Assembly: GCF_002210165.1 (NCBI RefSeq)
Contig: NZ_AQQP01000002.1
Location: 124,001-188,000 of the forward strand
Direction of reading: 5' to 3'
Source: Phaeobacter sp. 22II1-1F12B
GTDB taxonomy: Bacteria; Pseudomonadota; Alphaproteobacteria; Rhodobacterales; Rhodobacteraceae
DNA length: 64,000 nucleotides
In this document: in pieces, positions 51,171 through 61,040 of the stretch
Position numbering within the stretch: position 1 is the stretch's first letter
Layout: each line of letters starts with the position of its first letter
Program-made: the position numbers and the translations under genes
The notes under the pieces: generated by a model
What the model saw: the letters and a program-made list of their open reading frames with translations, nothing else
What the model was told of the DNA's origin: nothing
Databases searched by the model: none

Positions 51171-52181
51171 TCAAACCGGTCCGGCGTCGGATTCGTAGGC
51201 TTCGATAATCGCGGCGACCAGCGGGTGACGCACCACGTCCTTGGAAGTGAAGTAGTTGAAGCTGATGTTCGGAATAGATTTCAGCAACCGCTCGGCATCC
51301 GCCAGACCCGATGCGGTCCCGCGCGGAAGGTCGATCTGGGTACGATCACCGGTGATCACCATACGCGACCCTTCACCCAGACGTGTCAGGAACATCTTCA
51401 TCTGCATGGTGGTCGCGTTCTGCGCCTCATCCAGCACCACAAAAGCGTTGGAAAGCGTCCGGCCACGCATGAACGCCAGCGGCGCAATCTCAACCGTCTT
51501 TTCCTCGCGCAGTTTGGCAAGCTGTTTGCTTGGCAGAAAATCGTTCAGCGCATCATAGAGAGGCTGCATGTAAGGATCGACCTTGTCCTCCATCGCACCG
51601 GGAAGAAATCCAAGCTTTTCACCGGCTTCGACGGCGGGGCGCGACAGGATAATCTTATCGACTAGTCCGTTGATGAACATGTTCACGCCAACCGCGACTG
51701 CAAGATAGGTTTTGCCCGTACCTGCGGGACCGATGCCGAAAGCCAGCTCGTTCTCAAAGAGCGACTGGACATAAGCCTTTTGCGCGTCGGTGCGCGGCTC
51801 GATCATCTTCTTGCGGGTCTTGATTTCGACCTTGCCACCGCGGAACATCTCGAGCTGCGTTCCCGTCGAGGCATCCGGTTCAGCAGGGCTCATCCGCAGT
51901 TCACGGTCGATATCGCCGGGTTCGACCTGTCGGCCAGCTTCGAGCCTAGAATAGAGCGACTGCAATACATCGACGGCCTGACGGCGCATCTCGTCCTCGC
52001 CAAGCACGGCCAGCTGGTTGCCGCGTCTCAGGATCTGCACGCTCAGTTTCTTTTCGATCTCGGCAAGGTTCCGGTCGTATTCGCCACACAAGTCGATGAG
52101 CAACCGGTTGTCGGGAAATTCAATCAACGCCTCATGAGCTGCGTTGCTTGTCTGCGGTGGGTTCAGGGCACCTATGGCCAA
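51171..52181 (-). CDS. phoH: PhoH-like ATPase (YbeZ)
   Basis: 336 residues. Walker A GIGPAGTGKTYLAVAVG (about 153-169) and Walker B AFVVLDEAQNATTMQMKMFLTRLG (about 247-270) with the conserved Gln. The N-terminal LCGEYDRNLAEIEKKLSVQILRRGNQLAVLGED is a KH-like RNA-binding part. It is predicted to be an RNA-associated ATPase working with YbeY. The lipoprotein/OmpA pair lies between it and miaB, an insertion in the usual miaB-phoH order. Confidence 0.95.
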   Translation of the reverse strand: MAIGALNPPQTSNAAHEALIEFPDNRLLIDLCGEYDRNLAEIEKKLSVQILRRGNQLAVLGEDEMRRQAVDVLQSLYSRLEAGRQVEPGDIDRELRMSPAEPDASTGTQLEMFRGGKVEIKTRKKMIEPRTDAQKAYVQSLFENELAFGIGPAGTGKTYLAVAVGVNMFINGLVDKIILSRPAVEAGEKLGFLPGAMEDKVDPYMQPLYDALNDFLPSKQLAKLREEKTVEIAPLAFMRGRTLSNAFVVLDEAQNATTMQMKMFLTRLGEGSRMVITGDRTQIDLPRGTASGLADAERLLKSIPNISFNYFTSKDVVRHPLVAAIIEAYESDAGPV

Positions 52182-52322
52182 TCCGCTCTCCTGTATTGGA
52201 CGTCTAGTTCAAGGGTGCCAACTTCCCCCCGACCACGCAAGCGCAGATCAAGCGATTTCGTAAATTTGAAACAAAAAGGCTGCCTGTATGGCCAGGCGGC
52301 GCACGCCCCGTAGGCTTGCGGA

Positions 52323-52622
52323 TCAGATCGTGTCGGGAATGGCCGTACCTGCCTTGAAGGGGCCGACAGCCGTATTCGGCGGCGCGATACCCGAGCAGAC
52401 AGGACGCCCATAGGGATCGAGTCGCTGGCTCAGATAACCTTCGAGACCGTCATCGATAATCCAGTGATCGCATCCCGTAGGATCAACCCAGATGCCCGCC
52501 TGCAAAGTTCCAAGACCTTTGGAATCGATGCCACGGTCCGCGCCCATTTCGCCAAGGTTGGCACCGCATGCAGCCAATCCGACGGTCGCTAGCAATGCGA
52601 CGGTAACTTTTGCGTATTTCAT
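52323..52622 (-). CDS. Small lipoprotein with IWVDP-GC-HW domain
   Basis: 99 residues from the ATG at 52622. The signal sequence MKYAKVTVALLATVGLAAC ends in a lipobox LAAC with lipidated Cys19, so it is likely membrane-anchored. The mature part contains GIWVDPTGCDHWIIDDGLEGYLSQ, closely matching IWVDPDGCEHWVMDDGAEGY of the adjacent OmpA-type protein. The shared block of about 35 residues ends in a Cys (GRPVC here, GHPIC in the partner), so a Cys pair may form a disulphide. It is encoded 10 bases downstream of the OmpA-type gene. No known function. Confidence 0.82.
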   Translation of the reverse strand: MKYAKVTVALLATVGLAACGANLGEMGADRGIDSKGLGTLQAGIWVDPTGCDHWIIDDGLEGYLSQRLDPYGRPVCSGIAPPNTAVGPFKAGTAIPDTI

Positions 52623-52632
52623 GATCGCATTC

Positions 52633-53199
52633 CTATTGCAGGCAGATGATTTCGACACGCCGGTTTTGCGCCTTGCCCTTGGCCGTATCGTTGCTTGCCC
52701 TCGGCTGCCTTTCGCCATAGCCGCGAACATCGTTGATGCGCACGCCGACCGCCTTGGCGACCCGTGCGACCGAGGCTGCGCGGCGCTCGCTCAGGCGCAT
52801 ATTGTATTCATCCGAAGCACGGTTATCCGTATGCCCGGTAATAATAAATCCCGATGGCGCGCTGGCTTTCGCAAAGAATTCTTTCAGGCGCTGCTGACCT
52901 GCCCGGCTGATCGTGTACTGGTCGGTAGCAAAAAACTGGTCGGTCGGCATGATGCCGCAGACCTTGCCCCGCCGACAGATCGGATGACCCTCGCGATTGA
53001 CATGCGGCGTCATGTAACCTTCGGCACCATCGTCCATGACCCAGTGCTCACATCCATCGGGATCGACCCAGATCGAGGGGATGTAGCGTTCCCCTTTGCT
53101 TTGACTTTGAGCGAAAGCCGCGACCGGGGTCAGGGTCACGACGATTGCGGCGAAGAGAGCCCCCATTAAGCCCGCAGCCGACCTTGCATTCAATTTCAC
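52633..53199 (-). CDS. OmpA-family protein with N-terminal IWVDP-GC-HW domain
   Basis: 188 residues with a signal peptide cleaved at AAFAQ (about residue 30). Residues 42-76 carry the IWVDPDGCEHWVMDDGAEGY-to-GHPIC block found also in the next protein. Residues 85-188 are an OmpA C-terminal domain binding peptidoglycan: GFIITGHTDNRASDEYNMRLSERRAASVARV, with Asp and Arg binding the diaminopimelate, and GYGERQPRASND. The order secreted domain plus OmpA domain suggests a periplasmic anchor to the cell wall. It is probably cotranscribed with the lipoprotein, forming a two-protein envelope unit. Confidence 0.88.
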   Translation of the reverse strand: MKLNARSAAGLMGALFAAIVVTLTPVAAFAQSQSKGERYIPSIWVDPDGCEHWVMDDGAEGYMTPHVNREGHPICRRGKVCGIMPTDQFFATDQYTISRAGQQRLKEFFAKASAPSGFIITGHTDNRASDEYNMRLSERRAASVARVAKAVGVRINDVRGYGERQPRASNDTAKGKAQNRRVEIICLQ

Positions 53200-53476
53200 T
53201 TCCGAACCCTTCCTTCATCCCGGCTTCTCCGGGTACACGCGCTGTCCCTGACGTGGCGCAACAGCCCGCAGACGCGATCCTAGGCGATCGGAATCCAATT
53301 GGGGCAAAATTGCGGCAAATCACACGCAAGCCGCGACAGACCAGACACAGTCATCGCGCGCAAGCGGCATTGCCCCTGAACTGGAAACGAACTGCCATTA
53401 CCTCAAGTTTCAAGCATTCGCCAGCAGCAGCGAATCGCTTTCAATTGATTTAATTTGGGTACGATTAACGAAGTGT

Positions 53477-54799
53477 TTAGTCGACGCGCACGCCAGCAAG
53501 TGAGTTCGCGCCGGATTCCACGATTCGGACGGGGGCCATCTCACCGATATCGAGCCCGGCATCCTTGACATGCACAGCGTGCAGGTACTCGGACTTGCCA
53601 GCCATCTGGCCCGGAATGCGCCCTTCCCTCTCGAAGAGCACGTTTACGACCCGACCGACCATCTCGTCCTGAATTTCGCGCTGCTGGCGGGAGATCAATG
53701 CCTGAAGCCGTTGTAGACGATCATTCTTCACGTCCTCGTCAAGCTGCGCACGCTCTGCAGCCGGCGTTCCCGGACGGGTCGAATACTTGAAAGAATAGGC
53801 ATAGCCGTACCGGACCTCTTCGATCAGATCGAGCGTTGCCTGAAAATCCTCTTCGGTCTCCTCGGGGAAACCGACGATGAAATCACCCGACATCAGGATA
53901 TCGGGTCGTGCGGCCCGAATACGCTCGATCAGGCGCAGGTAGCTATCTGCCGTGTGGCTACGGTTCATCCGTTTCAGGATCTTGTCCGATCCGGACTGCA
54001 CAGGCAGATGAAGATAGGGCATCAGCTTGGCGCATTCACCATGCGCCTCGATAAGGTCGTCACCCATGTCGTTGGGGTGCGAGGTCGTGAAACGAATGCG
54101 CTCCAGACCATCGATCTTGTCCAGCGCCCAGATCAGTTTTGCCAGCGTCCAGTCGCCATCTGCCGCCTCGCCATGATAGGCGTTGACGTTCTGCCCGAGC
54201 AACGTGATTTCCCGCACCCCCCGCTCAACCAGATCGCGCGCTTCGGTCAGGATGCGATCAACCGGACGGCTGACTTCGGCGCCGCGCGTATAGGGAACCA
54301 CGCAGAAGGCGCAGAACTTGTCGCAGCCTTCCTGCACCGTTAGAAACGCGGTCGGCCCGCGCTTGGCCTTGGGGCGCGATTTGAGCTTTTCGAACTTGTC
54401 CTCTTCGGGGAAATCCGTGTCGAGCGCCCGCTCGCCGCCGCGCACCTTTGCCTCCATCTCGGGAAGCCGGTGATAGCTTTGCGGACCGACCACCAGATCG
54501 ACCAGCGGCTGCCGACGCATGATCTCGGCCCCTTCGGCCTGTGCGACACAGCCTGCGACACCGATCTTGAGATCGGGCTTGTCCGCTTTCAACCCCCGGA
54601 AACGGCCCAGCTCCGAATAGACTTTCTCGGCCGCTTTTTCCCGGATGTGACAGGTGTTCAGCAGGATCATGTCCGCATCTTCCGGCCGATCCGTTTCGAC
54701 ATAGCCCTCGCCGCCCAGCGCTTCGGCCATGCGTTCGCTGTCATAGACATTCATCTGACAGCCATAGGTCTTGAGAAACAGCTTTTTCGGCTCAGTCAT
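53477..54799 (-). CDS. miaB: tRNA-2-methylthio-N6-isopentenyladenosine synthase
   Basis: 440 residues. The UPF0004 domain has Cys in [15 protein letters not shown] (about residue 14) and further Cys in LNTCHIRE and [12 protein letters not shown]. The radical-SAM cluster is [16 protein letters not shown] (CxxxCxxC, about 158-173). A C-terminal TRAM domain is seen in [28 protein letters not shown]. It adds the methylthio group to A37 of tRNA. It is upstream of the OmpA-type gene by 277 bases on the same strand. Confidence 0.97.
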   Translation of the reverse strand: MTEPKKLFLKTYGCQMNVYDSERMAEALGGEGYVETDRPEDADMILLNTCHIREKAAEKVYSELGRFRGLKADKPDLKIGVAGCVAQAEGAEIMRRQPLVDLVVGPQSYHRLPEMEAKVRGGERALDTDFPEEDKFEKLKSRPKAKRGPTAFLTVQEGCDKFCAFCVVPYTRGAEVSRPVDRILTEARDLVERGVREITLLGQNVNAYHGEAADGDWTLAKLIWALDKIDGLERIRFTTSHPNDMGDDLIEAHGECAKLMPYLHLPVQSGSDKILKRMNRSHTADSYLRLIERIRAARPDILMSGDFIVGFPEETEEDFQATLDLIEEVRYGYAYSFKYSTRPGTPAAERAQLDEDVKNDRLQRLQALISRQQREIQDEMVGRVVNVLFEREGRIPGQMAGKSEYLHAVHVKDAGLDIGEMAPVRIVESGANSLAGVRVD

Positions 54800-54909
54800 G
54801 TCCGGCCTCCGGATTCGCGGTAAGCGCCATCATCTAGACGTATCGCTGATGGCTTGCAATGTCGGGGCGATTAGCGGATTCTGCGCGGAGTTGCCAGCAG
54901 AGGGAAAGC

Positions 54910-55785
54910 ATGAACGGGGCAGAGCGTACATATCCCTCTCTCGACGCGTATCTCGAGAATGGCAGCAAACCCGCCGGTCCCATCGCCGCGATCTTTGTCG
55001 AGGACACGGTCGAAATCGACACGACCCTCCGTCATCATCTGGAATGCGGGTTCGAAACCGTTCTGGCGCTGATGCCGGAGTCGTTTCTTCTTTCACCGGA
55101 TGTTGCGTCGCGCGTGCTGCGGATCGATTTCGACCCGCTTCCCGACATGGCGGTCATCGACGCCATGAACCGCCTGATTGCCGCCGCACCCGAGCAATGG
55201 CTCTACTACTGCTTCAACTCGGAATACCTGTTCTACCCGTTCTGTGAGACGCGCTCGATCAAAGAGATGCTGAGGTTTCACAGCGAAGAACGCCGCGAGG
55301 CCATGCTGACCTATGTGATCGACCTCTACGCTGGCGATCTCACAACCAGCCCTGGTGCCGTCTCGCTGGATCATGCGTATCTTGATAAGTCCGGTTATTA
55401 CGCGCTGGCCCGCACGAACCCGGCGACAGGCAAGCCCTTCGACCGTCAACTCGACTTTTTTGGCGGGCTGCGCTGGCGGTTCGAGGAACACGTGCCCTCT
55501 GGCAAACGCCGCATCGACCGCATTGGCCTGTTCCGGGCGAAACCGGGGCTGAGGTTGAAAGCGGATCACACGCTTAGCGACGAAGAATTCAATACCTACG
55601 CCTGCCCGTGGCACAATAACCTGACAGCAGCGATCTGTTCATTCCGCACGGCCAAGGCGCTGAAGCGCAATCCCGGTTCTTCCTTTGACATCAACACCTT
55701 CAACTGGCGCAACTCGACCGAGTTCGAATGGCATTCGCGTCAATTGCTGGAACTGGGATTGATTGAGCCCGGACAGTGGTTCTGA
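54910..55785 (+). CDS. Glycosyltransferase-family-2-like protein of unknown function
   Basis: 291 residues from the ATG at 54910. The first 100 residues have the Rossmann-like alternation of GT-A glycosyltransferases: IAAIFVEDTVEIDTTLRHHLECGFETVLALMPES, then LRIDFDPLP. The DxD motif is not clear, so a catalytic role is uncertain. Later segments (WLYYCFNSEYLFYPFCETRSIKEMLRFHSEERREAMLTYVIDLYAGDL and GGLRWRFEEHVP) match a conserved Rhodobacterales protein type often annotated as glycosyltransferase. It starts divergently from miaB with 110 bases between. The C-terminal ELGLIEPGQWF is conserved-looking. Confidence 0.75.
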   Translation: MNGAERTYPSLDAYLENGSKPAGPIAAIFVEDTVEIDTTLRHHLECGFETVLALMPESFLLSPDVASRVLRIDFDPLPDMAVIDAMNRLIAAAPEQWLYYCFNSEYLFYPFCETRSIKEMLRFHSEERREAMLTYVIDLYAGDLTTSPGAVSLDHAYLDKSGYYALARTNPATGKPFDRQLDFFGGLRWRFEEHVPSGKRRIDRIGLFRAKPGLRLKADHTLSDEEFNTYACPWHNNLTAAICSFRTAKALKRNPGSSFDINTFNWRNSTEFEWHSRQLLELGLIEPGQWF

Positions 55786-55901
55786 CTGGGCGTACTGCGC
55801 TCTCCCGGAACCCGAACATCTGAGGTCGCTCAGATCAGGCCTCAGATGAAAGGCAGACAGCGGCTCCGCGCCCTAGAACACGGAACCACTGTTCAGGTTG
55901 G

Positions 55902-56660
55902 TCAGGTGCGATAGGCCGGGTCGATCGCCTCAATGCTGCGCAGATGCGCCTGCCATTCACGATTAAGCCCCACAGAGTCAGAGCCTTGCGAATACTGGCC
56001 CACCGTGTGGTCGCAGACGGCCTTGGGGATTTCCTGAATTTTCCGACCCGCCGACAGCGCAGACATTTGGATTTCACAGGAACGCTCAAGGTAGAACATG
56101 TTGCTGTACATTTCAGCCGCGCTGCCACCAACGGTCAGCAGGCCATGGTTTCTGAGGATCAGCACCGGGTTATCGCCAAGGTCTTCGACAATGCTGTCCC
56201 GTTCAGCGAGGTCCAGCGCGATGCCCTGAAAATCATGGTAGCCAACGCGACCGTAAAACTGCAGCGCGATCTGGTTCAGCGGCAGCAGCCCTTCTTCGAG
56301 GCAGGACACCGCAACGCCGGCCCGCGTATGCGTATGCATAACCCACGATGCATCGTGCCGGGCGCGATGGATGGCCGAGTGGATGGTGAAACCGGCCGGA
56401 TTGACCTCGTGCGGGCTATCGTCGAGCTTGTTGCCTTCGGTATCGATCTTGACCAGCGAAGACGCGGTGATCTCTTCCCAGCGCCAGCCATAGGGGTTGA
56501 TCAGAAAGGCATTATCCTCGTCGGGGACCCGTGCCGTGATGTGGGTATAGATCAGGTCAGTCATGCGGTGCAGCGCGGCAAGGCGGTAGCAAGCCGCCAG
56601 ATCCTGACGCGTCTTCCACTCGATCTCTGTCATGTGGTCGGGGCGAATGTCTTTCTTCAT
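55902..56660 (-). CDS. Class II aldolase/adducin family protein
   Basis: 252 residues from the ATG at 56660 with AGGA upstream. The metal site of the class II aldolase family is represented by WVMHTHTRAGVAV (His-x-His near residue 110) and the third His in LRNHGLLTVGG (about 175). The substrate phosphate site residues are in TARVPDEDNAFLINPYG. Family members are fuculose-phosphate aldolase, ribulose-phosphate epimerase and adducin-like proteins. Here no sugar kinase or transporter is adjacent, so the substrate is unknown. It is isolated between the glycosyltransferase-like gene and irr. Confidence 0.9.
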   Translation of the reverse strand: MKKDIRPDHMTEIEWKTRQDLAACYRLAALHRMTDLIYTHITARVPDEDNAFLINPYGWRWEEITASSLVKIDTEGNKLDDSPHEVNPAGFTIHSAIHRARHDASWVMHTHTRAGVAVSCLEEGLLPLNQIALQFYGRVGYHDFQGIALDLAERDSIVEDLGDNPVLILRNHGLLTVGGSAAEMYSNMFYLERSCEIQMSALSAGRKIQEIPKAVCDHTVGQYSQGSDSVGLNREWQAHLRSIEAIDPAYRT

Positions 56661-57046
56661 GTCATATCCTAGCTTTCTTGAAGCGGCAGCACTCACGTTT
56701 CCGTCGGCCCGACGCTGCGATGCCGTATGAAACGTCGCGTCGGGTACTTACCACAATTCCCTGTGCGCGGGCAGTGGCAGCGGCACTCAGTGCAGTTGCT
56801 GGATGCGCCCTATCGATGGGGGATTGCAACCACCCGCCGGATATTAACAGCGTCAACCTCCACCATGACGCTGATCGAGCGCCATGAACGCGGGCGTTGC
56901 GATGAATTTTCAGCATATGCTTAGAAATTCATCGGGCACATCTTCGTCGCTTTGAATGTAGGGATTCAGCTACTGCAGGCAGGTTTTGACCGCAGAAATT
57001 ACGCCACCAAAGGCGAATCACCGCAAAAAGCTGGAACGTTGCCGAC
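56661..57046. other. Intergenic region between class II aldolase and irr
   Basis: 386 bases between the aldolase start and the irr stop, both minus strand. It likely holds the aldolase promoter near 56670-56760. I see no convincing reading frame, RNA gene or repeat. Short frames here lack ribosome sites. Confidence 0.5.
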
Positions 57047-57463
57047 CTAGCGACGGCGCAGACGGATAACCACGTCGACCGACGCGATTTCGGCACCTTC
57101 GGGCGCATCAGGCACCCGCGAAATGACAAGCTGATCCGACGGCGCGTCAGTCAGGTGACCTTCGTCTTCCCAGAAGAAATGCGGGTGATCTATCGTGTTC
57201 GTATCGAAATAGCTCTTCGATCCGTCCACGGTGACCTCCTGCAGCAAACCCGCGTCACAAAAGGCCCGCAGCGTGTTGTACACGGTCGCCAGAGAGACCG
57301 GTGCCTCAGATGCGCGCGCGGATTCGAACAAGCTTTCGGCGGTCACATGACGATGCTTGCCGTCGCCTATCAGCAACTCGGCCAGCGCCACGCGCTGCCT
57401 CGTCGGTCTCAGACCTGCGGTGCCCAACCATTTGGTTGCGGTTTCCGTAACGTCCGGTGTCAT
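57047..57463 (-). CDS. irr: Fur-family iron response regulator Irr
   Basis: 138 residues, shorter than Fur by lack of a full C-terminal extension. The winged helix reads [34 protein letters not shown] (about 18-51) and [20 protein letters not shown] (about 58-77). Irr-type HxH metal/heme-binding residues are in KHRHVTAE. The regulatory half contains [13 protein letters not shown] (about 92-104). It regulates iron and heme genes in alphaproteobacteria. It is divergent from the fab operon with 178 bases between the starts, which likely carry shared control sequences; no perfect iron-control element was recognised. Confidence 0.93.
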   Translation of the reverse strand: MTPDVTETATKWLGTAGLRPTRQRVALAELLIGDGKHRHVTAESLFESARASEAPVSLATVYNTLRAFCDAGLLQEVTVDGSKSYFDTNTIDHPHFFWEDEGHLTDAPSDQLVISRVPDAPEGAEIASVDVVIRLRRR

Positions 57464-57641
57464 CCCAATCCTCGTCTCACAGATTTACATGATATATAAG
57501 GGTCGCAAAGGTGAACATTCAAACAAAATTCCTTGCAACCGCCGTTTGCGGCCCTGCCAGGGGCGACTATGCCGCAGGCTTGCAGGACCGGCGGGACGGG
57601 TGCTAGAGGGTTCACCATACAGGAGCAGGAGACGCGCCAGA

Positions 57642-58154
57642 ATGGCCCAATACCCAAGCAGCTTTGACAAAGAAGGCTTACTGAAATGCGCCCGTGGCGA
57701 GTTATTCGGCCCCGGTAACGCTCAATTGCCGCTTCCGCCGATGCTGATGATGGACCGGATTACCGAGATCAGCGATGATGGCGGCAGTGCGGGCAAAGGC
57801 CATGTGATCGCCGAATTCGACATCACCCCGGACCTCTGGTTCTTTGACTGCCACTTCCCCGGCAACCCGATCATGCCCGGCTGTCTTGGCCTCGATGGCC
57901 TCTGGCAGCTCACCGGCTTTAATCTCGGCTGGCGCGGTATGCAGGGTCAAGGCATGGCGCTGGGTGTGGGCGAGGTCAAGCTGACCGGCATGGTAAAGCC
58001 CGATCGCAAAATGCTGACATATTATGTGGATATGACCCGCGTCATCGACCGCAAGCTCAAGATTGGCGTTGCCAATGGACGGGTTGTCGCGGACGGGGAA
58101 GAGATTTATTCCGTAACAGATATGAAGGTGGGTCTGGCGACAGCCCAGACCTGA
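57642..58154 (+). CDS. fabA: 3-hydroxydecanoyl-ACP dehydratase/isomerase
   Basis: 170 residues from the ATG at 57642, with AGGAGCAGGAG upstream; an upstream frame extension overlaps irr and is not real. The active-site His is in [24 protein letters not shown] (about residue 70) and the Asp in the same segment (about 84). It makes trans-2 and cis-3-decenoyl-ACP for unsaturated fatty acids. FabB follows after 37 bases and FabI after that, giving the anaerobic unsaturated-fatty-acid operon of alphaproteobacteria. Confidence 0.97.
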   Translation: MAQYPSSFDKEGLLKCARGELFGPGNAQLPLPPMLMMDRITEISDDGGSAGKGHVIAEFDITPDLWFFDCHFPGNPIMPGCLGLDGLWQLTGFNLGWRGMQGQGMALGVGEVKLTGMVKPDRKMLTYYVDMTRVIDRKLKIGVANGRVVADGEEIYSVTDMKVGLATAQT

Positions 58155-58191
58155 GTTCCTGCACGGGACATCACCAAAAAGGAGACCGCCA

Positions 58192-59421
58192 ATGCGCCGC
58201 GTCGTCGTCACAGGGCTGGGCATCGTCTCGTCCATCGGAAACAATCGGGACGAGGTTCTCGCCGCCCTGAAAACCGGGAAAAGCGGGATCGAATCCAGTG
58301 CGGAAATGGCCGAACATGGCTTTCGCAGCCAAATCGCCGGGACGCTGAAGATCGATGTATCCGAACACGTGGACAAGCGCACATTGCGCTTCATGGGTCC
58401 GGGTGCCGCCTATGCCCATATCGCGATGGCCGAGGCCATTGCCGATGCAGGGCTGGAAGAAGACGAAATCGTCAATCCGCGCACCGGGCTGATCGCAGGC
58501 TCTGGCGGGCCGAGCACCTCGGCCATGCTGTCTGCGCACCAAACCGTGCTAAAATCCGGCGCGACCAAGCGCATCGGTCCCTTTGCGGTGCCGAAATGCA
58601 TGTCCTCCACGATCAGCGCCAACCTGTCGACGGCCTACAAGATCAAGGGCATCAACTACTCGATCACTTCCGCCTGCTCGACCTCGCTGCATTGCATCGG
58701 CAATGCGGCCGAACAGATCATGATGGGCAAGCAGGACGTGATGTTTGCCGGTGGCGGTGAAGAACTCGACTGGACGCTGTCCTGCCTGTTCGACGCAATG
58801 GGCGCGATGTCGTCCAAGTTTAACGATACCCCGGAAAAGGCCTCGCGCGCTTTCGATGCAAATCGCGACGGTTTCGTGATCACCGGCGGTGGCGGCATCG
58901 TCGTTTTGGAAGAACTCGAACATGCCAAGGCGCGTGGTGCCAAGATCTATGCCGAAGTCACCGGTTTCGCGGCGACCAGCGATGGTCACGACATGGTTGC
59001 CCCCTCGGGTGAAGGCGGCGAACGGGCCATGCGTCTCGCGCTGCAAACGCTCCCCGAAGACCGGAAGGTCGGATACATCAACGCCCACGGCACCTCGACT
59101 CCTGTCGGCGACGTCGGCGAAGTCGAAGCGGTACGCCGCGTGTTCGGCGAAGGCACTACACCTCCAATCAGCTCGACCAAGTCGATGACCGGCCATGCAC
59201 AGGGCGCCGCAGGGGCTCTTGAAGCGATTTTCAGCCTGCTTATGCTGGAAAACGACTTTATCGCCCGCTCGATCAATGTCGAAACGCTCGACCCCAAGCT
59301 GAACGCCCGGGAAATCGCGACGGAACTGGTGGAAAATGCCGGCTTGGACAGCGTAATGACCAACTCATTCGGGTTCGGTGGCACGAACGGGTCGATGATC
59401 CTGTCCAGATACAACGGATAA
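58192..59421 (+). CDS. fabB: 3-oxoacyl-ACP synthase I
   Basis: 409 residues. The catalytic triad is Cys in [15 protein letters not shown] (about residue 163), His in [11 protein letters not shown] (about 298) and His in [15 protein letters not shown] (about 333). It condenses malonyl-ACP with cis-3-decenoyl-ACP. A good ribosome site AAGGAGACCGCCA precedes the ATG, and the next gene fabI begins after 28 bases. Operon context with FabA favours FabB over FabF. Confidence 0.97.
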   Translation: MRRVVVTGLGIVSSIGNNRDEVLAALKTGKSGIESSAEMAEHGFRSQIAGTLKIDVSEHVDKRTLRFMGPGAAYAHIAMAEAIADAGLEEDEIVNPRTGLIAGSGGPSTSAMLSAHQTVLKSGATKRIGPFAVPKCMSSTISANLSTAYKIKGINYSITSACSTSLHCIGNAAEQIMMGKQDVMFAGGGEELDWTLSCLFDAMGAMSSKFNDTPEKASRAFDANRDGFVITGGGGIVVLEELEHAKARGAKIYAEVTGFAATSDGHDMVAPSGEGGERAMRLALQTLPEDRKVGYINAHGTSTPVGDVGEVEAVRRVFGEGTTPPISSTKSMTGHAQGAAGALEAIFSLLMLENDFIARSINVETLDPKLNAREIATELVENAGLDSVMTNSFGFGGTNGSMILSRYNG

Positions 59422-59449
59422 AAACGATAAACGGTTGGGTGAGCTGAGA

Positions 59450-60241
59450 ATGTCAAAGCAGTTGTCGGGAAAACGCGGTCTGATCATGGGGGTCGCCAAC
59501 GACCGTTCAATCGCTTGGGGCATTGCAAAAGCCATGGCCGAAGCCGGAGCGGAACTGGCCTTTTCCTACCAGGGCGAGGCATTCGGTAAACGTCTGGAGC
59601 CACTGGCGCAGAGCGTCGGCTCGGATTTCATGGTCGATGTCGACGTCACCGATGACGCCTCGCTCGATGCGGCTTTTGAACAGCTTGCCAGCAAGTGGCC
59701 GACCATCGACTTTCTCGTTCACGCCATCGCGTTCTCCGACAAGTCCGAGCTGACCGGACGGTTCCTCAACACGAGCCGGGCCAACTTCAAGAATTCGATG
59801 GATATCTCTGCCTATTCGTTCATCGAGGTCGCCCGACGCGCCCATCCCCTGATGAAGGACAATGGCGGCACGCTGATGACCCTGACCTATCAGGGGTCGA
59901 ACCGCGTTGTCCCGAATTATAACGTGATGGGGGTCGCCAAGGCCGCTCTTGAGGCCGCGACACGGTACCTCGCCAACGATCTCGGCCCGGAAGGCATCCG
60001 CGTCAACGCCATCAGCCCCGGCCCGATGAAAACCCTCGCCGGTGCCGCGATTGGCGGGGCGCGCAAGACATACAAGCATACGGACCAGAACGCCCCTCTG
60101 CGCAGCAACGCCACGCTCGAGGCAGTCGGCGGTACCGCCGTGTATCTGGCGTCAGACGCAGGCGCCTGCACAACAGGTGAGATCATCCGCGTGGACGGCG
60201 GGTATCATATCCTTGGCATGCCTCAACCGGATTTCCTCTAG
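59450..60241 (+). CDS. fabI: Enoyl-ACP reductase (NADH)
   Basis: 263 residues from the ATG at 59450. SDR features: GVANDRSIAWGIAKAMAEAGAELAFSYQ (NAD loop, about 15-42), VHAIAFSDKSEL (about 93-104), and the catalytic Tyr-x6-Lys in VPNYNVMGVAKAALE (about 155-169). The motif INAISPGPMKTLA binds substrate. The spaced triad is the FabI variant of the SDR family, a known triclosan target. It completes the fabA-fabB-fabI operon. Confidence 0.97.
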   Translation: MSKQLSGKRGLIMGVANDRSIAWGIAKAMAEAGAELAFSYQGEAFGKRLEPLAQSVGSDFMVDVDVTDDASLDAAFEQLASKWPTIDFLVHAIAFSDKSELTGRFLNTSRANFKNSMDISAYSFIEVARRAHPLMKDNGGTLMTLTYQGSNRVVPNYNVMGVAKAALEAATRYLANDLGPEGIRVNAISPGPMKTLAGAAIGGARKTYKHTDQNAPLRSNATLEAVGGTAVYLASDAGACTTGEIIRVDGGYHILGMPQPDFL

Positions 60242-60321
60242 CGCTGGCAGCTTGGCGATTTTCCAAGCTTTTTTCACCGGTCCGCCTTTGCGTCGCCACA
60301 GTTAATTGGCAAATATTTCGC

Positions 60322-60492
60322 ATGGATGGATTTGAAATAGATACAAGGCTTAGCGTCGAACGCAGAAGGCGGCGCAGGATCGCTCGCTGGTGCGTCCGGG
60401 CAGTTTTCCTTGTCGGTATCGCGGTGATGGTCGCAGCCATGCTGTCCAACCCGGACATGGCCGAGAACATTTCCTCCGCTTACGAAAACTGA
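60322..60492 (+). CDS. Putative small single-pass membrane protein
   Basis: A 56-residue frame starting at an ATG. It has a very basic stretch of six consecutive Arg at residues 14-19, then a hydrophobic helix VRAVFLVGIAVMVAAML (about 25-41) and a short acidic tail (SNPDMAENISSAYEN). The charge pattern fits a cytoplasmic N-terminus and one membrane helix. The ribosome site is weak, so the gene is doubtful. It lies 80 bases after fabI. Confidence 0.35.
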   Translation: MDGFEIDTRLSVERRRRRRIARWCVRAVFLVGIAVMVAAMLSNPDMAENISSAYEN

Positions 60493-60602
60493 GCCCCCGA
60501 ACAGCCGATGCATAACAATCAGGTCATGCGAACTGGCGAGGCTGGGGGTGGGGCCTTTCCACACCTGGCACTTGGCTCGGCATGGAAAGACCTGAAACGA
60601 CC

Positions 60603-61040
60603 TCAGGCCGCTTTGTCGATGGCAACCACTTCGATCGCAAATGTCAGATCGTGCCCGGCTAGGGGGTGGTTGGCGTCCAGCGTCACGCTTTCGTCGTCAA
60701 CACCGACAACCGTAACCGGCATCACCTGCCCTTCGGCCGTCTGCATCTGCAAACGTGCGCCGATTTCGACCGGGATATTGTCCGGGATACCTTCGCGCGG
60801 AATGGCCTGACGCATATCGGGGTTTACAGGTCCATAGGCGTCTTCACAGGGCACGTTCACCGTCTTGGAATCCCCGACTCCCATACCGGGAAGCGCCGCG
60901 TCCAGACCCGGAATGATCTGCCCCGATCCGACTTCGAATGCCAGAGGCTCACGTCCTTCGGAACTGTCGAAAGTGGTGCCGTCCTGAAAGGTGCCGGTGT
61001 AATGGATTTGTACGTTGTCGCCGTTTTCAACCTGCGTCAT
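60603..61040 (-). CDS. FKBP-type peptidyl-prolyl isomerase (SlyD-like)
   Basis: 145 residues. The FKBP core is split as in SlyD: IHYTGTFQDGTTFDSSEGREPLAFEVGSGQIIPGLDAALPGMGVGDSKTVNVP (about 10-62) with an IF-domain insertion (CEDAYGPVNPDMRQAIPREGIPDNIPVEIGARLQM) and DANHPLAGHDLTFAIEV. It catalyses proline isomerisation and acts as a chaperone in the cytoplasm. There is no C-terminal His-rich metal tail, unlike E. coli SlyD. It is transcribed alone, divergent from the haloacid dehalogenase gene. Confidence 0.95.
   Translation of the reverse strand: MTQVENGDNVQIHYTGTFQDGTTFDSSEGREPLAFEVGSGQIIPGLDAALPGMGVGDSKTVNVPCEDAYGPVNPDMRQAIPREGIPDNIPVEIGARLQMQTAEGQVMPVTVVGVDDESVTLDANHPLAGHDLTFAIEVVAIDKAA

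Noticed and set aside
57357-57641. N-terminal extension of FabA
   Set aside because: It overlaps irr and its leader. The proper FabA start with a strong ribosome site is at 57642.
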